This document shows positions 27,134 to 34,483 of a DNA stretch of 64,000 nucleotides, piece by piece (position 1 is the stretch's first letter; every line of letters starts with the position of its first letter). The DNA is from Aureococcus anophagefferens. Taxonomy: Eukaryota > Sar > Pelagophyceae > Pelagomonadales > Pelagomonadaceae. The notes below the pieces were generated by a model. It was not told where the DNA came from. It did no database searches and saw only the letters and a list, made by a program, of their open reading frames with translations. Both the position numbers and the translations under genes were made by a program. The stretch is from positions 354,955-418,954 of the forward strand of contig NW_008705585.1 of NCBI RefSeq assembly GCF_000186865.1, in the 5' to 3' direction.

Positions 27134-28573
27134 TTACACGACGGCGACCCCACTTCCCGGCGGGTAGACGACGCAGCCGGCGGCGTCGTCCGCGACACCG
27201 ACGGGCGCGATCTCGAGCCAGCCGTGGGCGCGGCGCCGGACCGCGCGCCGCTTCCACCGGAGGCGGAGGCCGCGGCCCTCGAACTTGGGCGCCCAGTCGT
27301 CGACGAGGGCCGTCGTCGCGCGGCGTTCCGCGGCGGCGGCGCGGCGGTCGTAGCACGCGGCGGCGGCGACGGCGAGCGGGACGAGCGCCGCGGCGGCGTA
27401 GGCGTGGACCGCGGCCGTGGCGAGCGCCGCGAGCGGCGCCGAGTAGGCGAGCGCGCGCCGCCGCTCCGCGGCGTCGTAGAGCGCGGCGTCGCGCCGCGCC
27501 CAGTCCGCGAGGAGCGCGTCCCAGAGCTTGCCCTTGGGCAGCTGCGCCGCGATGGCCGGCGGCACGGCGTCGCCCGGCTCGTGGTTCGGCGCGGGCCGCG
27601 CGCCGCACGCGCGCGACCGCCGCCGGAGGACGACGCGGTCGTCCGTCTCGACGGTGAGCCAGAAGGGGTCCTCCCGGCCGGACGTCGCGGCGTGGTACAG
27701 CACCGCCGCGACGGCGAGGCACGCGGCGCCGAGCGGCAGCAGGGCCGGCCGGAGCGTCGCGCCGGCGCCGACGAGCAGCCCGCCGCCGACGGCCGCGGCC
27801 AGCAGCGCCCGCTGGTAGGGCGCCGCCGCCGCGTCGCCGCAGGCCGTGCGGTAGAGCGGCGCGCCGCCGCCGTCGGCTTTGGGCCGCGGCAGGAGGAGCG
27901 AGTCGGTGATCGGCAGCACGCCGCCGCCGTTCGCGAGCGCCTGCCGACCGGCGGAGGCGCAGCAGACGACGCCGGCGCCGAAGCAGAGCGCCGCGCCGGC
28001 GACGACGAAGGGCAGCCAGTCCCGCCGGTCGGCGCCGTCGCCCGCGTCGCCCTCGGGGAAGAGCCGGTAGCAGTCGGCGTCGGCGCAGGCCGTGCCGTTC
28101 GCGCGCGCCGCGGTGACCTTGGCGAGGCAGCCGACGGCGCCGATGGCCGCGGGGCCCGCGGGCGCGCTCGTCGACGCGCAGGCGCAGTCGCCGCAGCGCT
28201 TCCGCGTGACGCCGTCGAAGCGCTCGACCGCGTGCCGCTCCTCGGCGGCCGTGAAGTTGTAGGAGAAGAAGTCGTAGCACCAGGTCTCGCGCACCGTGCG
28301 TTCGCCGGCCTCGTCGTAGGACGACACCGTGCGCTCGAAGGACCGCACGGTCTCCGCGTAGGTCCGGCAGCGCGCCGCCTCCCAGGCCGTGGCGTCGTCG
28401 TCGGCGAGGTCGTTGCGCAGCTTGAAGGCGACGCCGGCGCTGAGCAGGCCCCAGCCGAGCCAGAGCCCGAGGACCATGACCACGCCCTGGCCGCAGGACT
28501 GCCAGCAGCCGGAGCGCAGCTCCCCGGAGACGCGCGCGCAGTCGTCCCGCTCGGGGCTCTTGCGCTCCTCCAT
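27134..28573 (-). CDS. Multi-pass membrane protein of unknown function, Cys-rich lumenal domain
   Basis: No family is recognised. One hydrophobic helix lies at residues ~32-52 (VVMVLGLWLGWGLLSAGVAF), followed by a ~140-residue Cys-rich region including CYDFFSYNFT and CGDCACAS, then a helix (LPFVVAGAALCFGAGVVCC), a pair of helices around LLPLGAACLAVAAVLYHA, and a final hydrophobic cluster before a basic C-terminal tail. NFT and NGT sequons in the Cys-rich part suggest it faces the ER lumen or the outside. Start at the ATG 28573 (MEERKSPERDD); in-frame codons continue to 28657. Confidence 0.55.
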   Translation of the reverse strand: MEERKSPERDDCARVSGELRSGCWQSCGQGVVMVLGLWLGWGLLSAGVAFKLRNDLADDDATAWEAARCRTYAETVRSFERTVSSYDEAGERTVRETWCYDFFSYNFTAAEERHAVERFDGVTRKRCGDCACASTSAPAGPAAIGAVGCLAKVTAARANGTACADADCYRLFPEGDAGDGADRRDWLPFVVAGAALCFGAGVVCCASAGRQALANGGGVLPITDSLLLPRPKADGGGAPLYRTACGDAAAAPYQRALLAAAVGGGLLVGAGATLRPALLPLGAACLAVAAVLYHAATSGREDPFWLTVETDDRVVLRRRSRACGARPAPNHEPGDAVPPAIAAQLPKGKLWDALLADWARRDAALYDAAERRRALAYSAPLAALATAAVHAYAAAALVPLAVAAAACYDRRAAAAERRATTALVDDWAPKFEGRGLRLRWKRRAVRRRAHGWLEIAPVGVADDAAGCVVYPPGSGVAVV

Positions 28574-28849
28574 GAGGCAGCCCGCCAACGAACTTGCGGG
28601 CAACGCCGATATAGGAGACGAGCCGTAGTGATTATAATTGCCCAACGTATATATCATAAACGATGCGAGCCATTCGTTTTAAAGTTTGCATCTTCTTCAA
28701 TATTGGCTGTGCGCTCACAGCCATTCATATCCCAAAGTTCATCGAGCTCAGTGAAGTTTATTCCGTCAAGGGTTAGTTTTGCTTATTGAGTCAGTGACGG
28801 TCGGACACCTTCAACGTTCGCTACGTATTGGACAGTTGCTCCCGCGACC

Positions 28850-30082
28850 TTACCTCGCGAGGGCGCGGGGCAGGCGGCCCGAGAGGGAGCACCAGGCGCC
28901 CCAGACCGTGGCGCCCTCGCAGGGCGGCGCGTCCCAGGCCCGGGGCCGCCCCGCGTCGTCCTCGCGCGCGAACCATGCGCAGACGCCGCCCGGCGGCTTG
29001 GGGAAGGTCGCCGGCGCCGACGCGTTGGCGCAGCCCCGGAGCCAGCTGCGCCGCTGGGACCGGAGCGCGGCGACCGTCGCGCCGAAGGGCTTGCCGAGCT
29101 TGGCGGACCACGCGCTCAGCGCCATGCCCGCCGAGGCGTGCAGCAGCGCGTCGTGGGGCTCGAGGGCCTCGAGGAGGAGCCGCGTGCGCAGGTCCACGGC
29201 GTCGCCCGCCGGCGGCGTCGCCCGCGGCGGCGCGGGCAGCGCGTCGCCGATGTTCCAGCCCATCGCCGTCGTCAGCAGCGCCGTCGACTCGTCGTAGCGG
29301 TCCACGAGGAAGGGCAGCCATTTGCCGGCGGCCAGCGCGGCGACGCGGCTCTGGAAGATGTTCGTGAAGCAGCGGTCCCGGGGGTCCGCCGTGCCCACGA
29401 GGGCCGCGGACATGGCGTCGAGCGCGTGGCCCGCGTCGCGCGCGAGGCGGCGCCGGCCGGCCGGCGTCGTGCCGTTGGCCCGCCGGATCAGGTCCGGCAC
29501 CTTGCCGCCGCCCCTGGTCCAGGCGGCGACGAGGCGGTCCACGGGGTCCCAGACGAGCGCGACGACCTGGGACCGCGCGGACGGCACCGCGGCGAGCAGA
29601 AACGGGTGGTACGACGCCGGCTCGACCCAGGCTTCAAAGGGCCAGCCCGACGAGTGGACGACGGCCTGCCGCTCGTGGCGGTTCCGGAAGTCCCAGGCGC
29701 CGCGCCGCCCGTCGCAGCACGTCGGCGCGGCCGCGCGCAGCCCCGCGGCGCGCGCCGCGTAGCGCACCGCGCGCTCCACCGTTTCTCGCCCCGCGCCGCC
29801 CGCGAGCCCGACGACGACGACGCCGCGCCCCTCGCGCCGCAGCGGCACGGCGAAGCGGCCCGGCCGCACGCCGAGCGTCGCCGCGCGGAGCCGCACGACG
29901 CTGTGGAGGCACTGGCGCGCCGTTGGGCGGCCGGCCTCGGCGACGAGAGCGCCGCCGTCGTCGCCGAAGTGGAGCACGACGACGAGGCAGCTCGCGATGG
30001 TCGTCGTGAGGAGGATCGCGAGGAACGCGATGCCGACGCAGCGCAGGGCGCGGCGGCGCGTCGGAGGCGCGGGCTGCCCCAT
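28850..30082 (-). CDS. Golgi sulfotransferase-like type II membrane protein (Gal-3-O-sulfotransferase group)
   Basis: A short cytoplasmic tail (MGQPAPPTRRRALRC) and one membrane anchor (VGIAFLAILLTTTIASCLVVVL) are followed by a lumenal domain. VVALVWDPVDRLVAAW corresponds to the 3'-phosphate-binding RxPxxRxxSxW-type motif of membrane sulfotransferases, and FLVDRYDESTALLTTAMGW matches the late ERFDESLxLL segment typical of galactose-3-O-sulfotransferases. This would sulfate glycans or glycolipids in the Golgi using PAPS. Divergence is considerable; the 5' PAPS loop is not clear. Its start lies only 101 bp from that of the divergent light-harvesting gene. Confidence 0.55.
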   Translation of the reverse strand: MGQPAPPTRRRALRCVGIAFLAILLTTTIASCLVVVLHFGDDGGALVAEAGRPTARQCLHSVVRLRAATLGVRPGRFAVPLRREGRGVVVVGLAGGAGRETVERAVRYAARAAGLRAAAPTCCDGRRGAWDFRNRHERQAVVHSSGWPFEAWVEPASYHPFLLAAVPSARSQVVALVWDPVDRLVAAWTRGGGKVPDLIRRANGTTPAGRRRLARDAGHALDAMSAALVGTADPRDRCFTNIFQSRVAALAAGKWLPFLVDRYDESTALLTTAMGWNIGDALPAPPRATPPAGDAVDLRTRLLLEALEPHDALLHASAGMALSAWSAKLGKPFGATVAALRSQRRSWLRGCANASAPATFPKPPGGVCAWFAREDDAGRPRAWDAPPCEGATVWGAWCSLSGRLPRALAR

Positions 30083-30183
30083 CGAATCGGTTCGGTGCGC
30101 GCGGGAGCGAGGCAACACCTGTGCACGAGAAGACGGTGCTGTGGAGCTCGATCTTGATGATCTTGTGCTCAAGCCGCAGCAGC

Positions 30184-30795
30184 ATGGCCTCGAAACTTGT
30201 CCTCGCGCTGATCGCGACGGGCGCCTCGGCGTTCGTGGCGCCGTCGACGGCCGCCGCGCCGTCGACGGTGCTCGGCGCGGACCTCACGTCGATGCCCGGC
30301 ATCGGCAAGGAGACGGGCGACAAGCCCTGGGACCCCTACGGGTTCGCGACCAAGGCGTCGACGGACACGCTCGGCTGGTACCGCGCGGCGGAGATCAAGC
30401 ACGGCCGCGTGGCCATGCTCGCGTTCACGGGGTTCGTCGTCCAGTCCATGGGCGGCGGCATGATCCCGTTCGGCGCGGCGGGCGCGCGCGCGCCGCTGTC
30501 CGCGAAGCCCTTCGAGGCGCTCGGCCAGCTCGGCGGCGCGGGCCTCATCCAGATCGTCCTGACCATCGGCTTCATCGAGCTCTACAGCGAGACCATCAAG
30601 CCGCACTACACCAAGGGCGGCACGCCCGGCTACCTGCCCATCATCGCGCCGTCCGGCCTCGCCGGCGACGTCGACCTCCGCGCCGCGAACAAGGAGCTCA
30701 AGAACGGCCGCCTCGCGATGATCGGCATGATGGGCTTCTTCGCCGCGGCGGCGATCCCGGGCTCCGTGCCCTTCCTCGCGGGCGTTTCGCTTTAG
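30184..30795 (+). CDS. Fucoxanthin-chlorophyll a/c-type light-harvesting protein
   Basis: The presequence MASKLVLALIATGASAFVAP is a signal peptide ending in ASAFVAP, the diagnostic cleavage motif for complex plastids. The mature protein has the two symmetric LHC helices with chlorophyll-ligating Glu and Arg: AAEIKHGRVAMLAF (residue ~65) and ELKNGRLAMIGMMGF (~170), with a third helix between. Total 203 aa is normal for FCP/LHCF proteins, which collect light in the thylakoid. ATG 30184 is preferred over 30121 because only it yields the bipartite presequence. It shares a ~100-bp divergent promoter region with the sulfotransferase-like gene. Confidence 0.92.
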   Translation: MASKLVLALIATGASAFVAPSTAAAPSTVLGADLTSMPGIGKETGDKPWDPYGFATKASTDTLGWYRAAEIKHGRVAMLAFTGFVVQSMGGGMIPFGAAGARAPLSAKPFEALGQLGGAGLIQIVLTIGFIELYSETIKPHYTKGGTPGYLPIIAPSGLAGDVDLRAANKELKNGRLAMIGMMGFFAAAAIPGSVPFLAGVSL

Positions 30796-30949
30796 CGCGG
30801 CGCTCGCGCGTTAAGGGGCCGCCCGAGGCCGCGGGCGGCGCGTTGTCCAAAACATCGATGACCTGAGGGGGGGAGGGCCGCCGGAACTTCAGAGAGTTCT
30901 GTCCGAGGGGTACGTGCTCCCCGGAGCCAGGCATCGCGGATCGCAGACT

Positions 30950-31891
30950 TTACGGCCCCGCGTCCGCGGCGCAGAACGCGAGGTCCGTGGACCCGAGGAG
31001 CGCGGCGACGACGCGCGCGAGGGCCGCCTTGGCGTCCGGGAGCGTGAAGGGCGTGTAGTTCTTGCCGTCGGGCCGCGTGTCGACGAGGAGCGTCGCGTTC
31101 CGGCCCCAGGGCACGGAGTCGAGGAGCACCTCGAGCCGCGCGGGCGTGGCCACGGCGACGCGCGGCAGGGGCTTCGCCGCGTCCTCGAGCTGGGCCGCCT
31201 GGTCCGCGGCCTTGAGGTGCTTGCCGAAGAGCTTGAGCACCTCGGGCACCTGCCTTTGTTTCCGGAGCGTCTTCGCGACGTCCGCCGCCCGTTTCGCGGA
31301 CGCGCAGACGAGCACGACGTCGAGGCCCCGCGGCGGCGCGGCGCGGTCCCGGCCCTTGCTCGCGCGGCGCACGCAGTTGGCGATGACGTCGCCCGCGCCC
31401 TCGCCGGCCGCGGGCGCGTAGACGCGCCGCTCGAGCGCGGCCGCGTCCGCGCCGTCCGCGAGCGGCGCCAGCCACGCGGCCCAGTCGCCGCCGGCCCAGG
31501 CGCAGTCCGCCAGGTCCTCGAACTTGCGCTTCTTCTTCTTCTTCTTCTTCTTCTTCGTTTCCGCGGCGTCCGCGGGCGCGTCGCCCGCGAGCTCCGCGCC
31601 GTCGCCGCCGTCGTCGCCGCCGTCGCCGTCGTCGTCGTCGTCGTCGTCCATGACGTAGATCTCCGGCGCCGCCACGGCCGCGTCGTCCTCAGGCTCCGGC
31701 TCCGGCTGTTTTTGTTGCTTCTCCTTCTTCTTCTTCTTCGCCGCGCCGGCGGTCGGCAGCGCGGCGTTGCCGCTGGGCTTTGCGCTGCTGGGCTGTTTCG
31801 CCTCCTTCTTCTTCTTGGTCTGCGGCTCCTTCACGTCGTCGCCGTCGTCCTCGAAGAGGAACATGTCGCCCATCTCCATGTCATCGTTCAT
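30950..31891 (-). CDS. CMSS1: CMSS1/Cms1-like ribosome biogenesis protein
   Basis: After an acidic and Lys-rich N-terminus (including an uninterrupted run of about ten Lys at ~31530-31560 and a run of Asp), the C-terminal domain resembles Cms1, a factor of the 90S pre-ribosome: VVLVCASAKRAADVAKTLR, EVLKLFGKHLKAADQ, RVAVATPARLEVLLDSV and TLLVDTRPDGKNYTPFTLPD. The fold is helicase-like but without Walker motifs. It probably acts in nucleolar small-subunit processing. Start at 31891 (MNDDMEMGDMFLFEDD). The poly-Lys and poly-Asp tracts are CTT and CGT trinucleotide runs prone to length change. Confidence 0.7.
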   Translation of the reverse strand: MNDDMEMGDMFLFEDDGDDVKEPQTKKKKEAKQPSSAKPSGNAALPTAGAAKKKKKEKQQKQPEPEPEDDAAVAAPEIYVMDDDDDDDGDGGDDGGDGAELAGDAPADAAETKKKKKKKKKRKFEDLADCAWAGGDWAAWLAPLADGADAAALERRVYAPAAGEGAGDVIANCVRRASKGRDRAAPPRGLDVVLVCASAKRAADVAKTLRKQRQVPEVLKLFGKHLKAADQAAQLEDAAKPLPRVAVATPARLEVLLDSVPWGRNATLLVDTRPDGKNYTPFTLPDAKAALARVVAALLGSTDLAFCAADAGP

Positions 31892-31963
31892 GGTGTTGCG
31901 CGCGGCCGGCGCGATGCGACGAGGCGGGAGGCCGCCAATCGCTTCGCCAAGAACTTGTTGACC

Positions 31964-31974
31964 TTCAAGTTGCA
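31964..31974 (+). promoter_or_regulatory. Recurrent 11-bp motif TTCAAGTTGCA
   Basis: Third exact copy, 73 bp before the CMSS1-like start codon (gene on the minus strand) and beside a small AT-rich inverted repeat around CTATATATC at 31994. Promoter role inferred. Confidence 0.4.
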
Positions 31975-32053
31975 CGGCAAGAAAGCAGTGATGATCTATA
32001 TATCTCGCCGGTAGATATAGCCCCCCCTGGCGCGCGCGGGCACCGCTCCGGCG

Positions 32054-33584
32054 TCACGGGTCGTAGATGAAGTAGTAGGGCCGGGGCTTGTAGAGGACCC
32101 GGCATACGGGCGAGTGGGGCTGGACGGGCTTCCCGCCGACGAGGAACGAGTAGAAGTCCGCGGCGAAGTGCTGGCAGTTGCGGCTCTCCTCGTGGTACTC
32201 CATGTCCCGCGCCGCGTAGTTGAGCACGTAGTTGAAGAGGTCGGCCTTCGTGCGGTGCATGACGCGCACGTTGCCCGAGTGGTCCACCGTCGCGTCCAAA
32301 AACTTGTGGTGGGGCTCGCGGCCCGAGCCGTCCGCGAGGTATGTTTCCAAGGCGGCCCTGGTCGTGAAGGGCACGTCGTTGCCGCGGACCTCGAGGAGCT
32401 CGGAGCGCCAGGGCAGCTTCATGGAATCGTCGATGGCCTCGAAGAGCGGCAGCGGCGCGTCGCCGTCCGCGGGCGGGTACCAGTTGGACCGGCCGCCGTA
32501 GCCGCCGAGGCCGTTGCGCCACGCGAGCTCGAAGAGCGTCGCCGTGCCGTCGTCGAACTCCACCAACACGGCCGCGTGGTACGTGAGCAGGTCCTTGGCC
32601 GTCTCCTTCGCCTTGGGCTTCGCGTAGCGGTGCGCGAAGAGGTGGCACTTCGTCGCGGCGCACGCCGGCGCCGCGGCCGCGGCCGCGGATCCCGCGTAGA
32701 CGCGCGGGCCCGGCGCGATCCAGAAGAAGAAGCCCGGGCTCGCGGGGCTCCAGCCCTTGACGGACCAGGACGGCTGGCGCACGGTGCACCGCACGCCCCG
32801 CATGGCCTTGATCTTCGGGTACGCGGGCGCGCCCTTGGTCGCCCACACATGCCAGAAGCGCTTCACCTACCGAGTGCGTCGGTCACGATGTTTCATCGTT
32901 TCCCCCGGTCAAAAGCTCTCGAAAATCGTCTCGGCCGCGGGACGCCGCGCGTCACGCGCTTCACGACGCCCAGGGAGCTCACGGCGCAGGTGATGCTCAC
33001 GAGCTCGAGGTCCACGAGGCCCTGCGGTGGGACATGTCAGCGCAGGTTATTGCGCGAATGGATGAACGCCGCGGTACCACCGGCCAGCCGTTGAGCGGGC
33101 CGCCCGCGAAGACGTACGCGTCGCCGCGCTTCTCGAGCTTGGAGAAGAAGTCCGTCGCCCGGATCTGCGGCACGGGCCGCCGGGGCTTCAGGTTGCCGTC
33201 GGCGTCGCAGTGCTTCGGGTCCACGTGGTCGTCGCGGACGATCTGCACGTGCCAGACGGTCCCGTCCGCGTGCTCCGCCTTGACCTCCGACGCCCGCAGG
33301 TCCTCCTCGGGCGCGTTCTCGAAGACCGCCGCGTCCTCGCTGCTCAGGCTCGCGCGGTCCACGTGGTGCTCGTCGTCCACGTGCTCCGCGAGGACGTCCG
33401 GGACGAGCGTGTGGCGCCGGCCCACGTAGGGGTGGACGAGCTCCGCCGCCGCCTTCGAGGCGCTGGTGTCGACGACGAGGCCCCGCAGCGCGTCCGACGC
33501 GCCGCCGAGGAGGTCCGACGCCTGCTTCTCGAGGGACGCGTCCGACGAGCCGCTCGACGGCTTGCTGCGAAACCAGGAGGCCAT
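32054..33584 (-). CDS. Unknown protein with LRAT/NlpC-like (papain-like) features, three exons
   Basis: Three exons on the minus strand give one 457-aa protein: 33584-33081, 33021-32965 and 32866-32054. The first intron (33022-33080, 59 nt, GTGGTACC to CACCGCAG) and the second (32867-32964, 98 nt) are both phase 0. The second join reads SSLGV-VKRFWHVWATKG. Without it, the downstream part lacks an ATG and is preceded by TAG. The second half has TYHAAVLVEFDDGT and NCQHFAADFYSFLVG; His in the first and Cys in an NCxxF motif in the second recall LRAT and NlpC/P60 enzymes. The N-terminus (MASWFRSKPSSG) is unfamiliar. Gene structure is well supported, function speculative. Confidence 0.6.
32867..32956 (-). 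mobile_element. Introner-like insertion forming an intron (8-bp target duplication GTGAAGCG)
   Basis: On the minus strand the exact 8-mer GTGAAGCG stands at 32964-32957 and again at 32866-32859, flanking 90 bp. Splicing GT of the first copy to the TAG at the element end restores a continuous frame. The interior segment around 32896-32945 resembles 59195-59245 in the CLEC16A-like gene. No clear terminal inverted repeat is seen. Confidence 0.65.
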
Positions 33585-33635
33585 CGTCTGGCTGCCCCGA
33601 TTAGCAGAGCGAAACTCCGGCTTCAATGCTGAGAT

Positions 33636-34464
33636 CCATTCTATGACTAGCCAAATACATCAAACCGATCGTGTTAACACGATCGGTTTGCGTCGAACCT
33701 CCTCGATCGTGTTGGGGAGGTTGACACGATCTGAGGCCATCTGGAGGCATTGGACCTCCGCACGGCACGGCTGCGGGACGCTGTCGCGCCCCGCACCCCA
33801 AGCGGAGGTCAACGCAGCGGGCGGTGGGCCCCACGCGACGTCGCGAATGCTTGAACGCGCGCGCGGGACCACTTTCTGGCCTCGAACCTCGGGCTGCCCC
33901 GGTCCGAGGCACGGTCCGGAGGTCCCGGCGGCCCCAGAGCGCGCTGCCGCCAGAGATGGTGAAAGGGCACGACCCGGGGACGACAATGAATGACTCCATC
34001 CGGTCCCTTGCGCTGGAGCTGCCCTGGACCATCACGAAGTCGCCGTCGGGACGCCGCGGCTCCCGAGCCGCGACCGGATGAACTCGACAATTTTGAGTTC
34101 TACGATCCAACCCTCTTAACGAGACGATGCCCGGGTGTCGACGAACGATCCTCGACGCTGCATTGGCTCGAAAACGAGCTCAAAGGGGTCGGGAGAGCCG
34201 AACGCGTCCCTTCCCAGCCCTTAGAACCGCCCGCCTGAGTCCAGGCGCAATCGCCTGGATGTCTCGTTTTCATCAGCGCTTCGTTCGCGCGCATGCGGTC
34301 AACTTAGCCACTGAGATCGTTGCGCGTCTCGGCATATTCGCTGAGATGTGGGGCTGCAAAGCTTGTCATGCCATCATATGGCAGCGCTTCGATCGAGCGG
34401 CTGATCGTGTTCAGCCGTCGTGTTAACACGATCGGTTGAAGGCGTTGCCCTAGTCATAGAATGG
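33636..34464. mobile_element. 829-bp terminal-inverted-repeat element, non-coding
   Basis: The left end (33636 onward, CCATTCTATGACTAG) is matched in inverted form at the right end (to 34464), and after a divergent ~12-bp patch both ends carry AACCGATCGTGTTAACACG. The arms are ~46 bp long. CTGAG flanks both sides at 33629-33633 and 34467-34471, a possible 5-bp target duplication offset by two bases. The interior has short frames without recognisable proteins, so it would be non-autonomous. It occupies nearly all of the divergent space between the genes starting at 33584 and 34484, so a promoter role is also possible. Confidence 0.6.
33661..33690. repeat. Perfect 30-bp palindrome
   Basis: CAAACCGATCGTGTT followed directly by its reverse complement, with no spacer. 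The right half recurs at the far end of the surrounding element near 34419-34437. It could be a protein-binding site or cruciform. Confidence 0.9.
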
Positions 34465-34483
34465 GCCTGAGTCGTAATCGACG

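Noticed and set aside
25395..30795. GT1, membrane protein, sulfotransferase-like and light-harvesting genes as a biosynthetic cluster
   Set aside because: They differ in compartment and likely pathway, and the order looks like ordinary dense packing; nothing in the sequence ties them together.
33601..34110. Short frames inside the 829-bp element as a transposase
   Set aside because: No DDE or other transposase motif, and frames overlap on both strands; the element is treated as non-autonomous.
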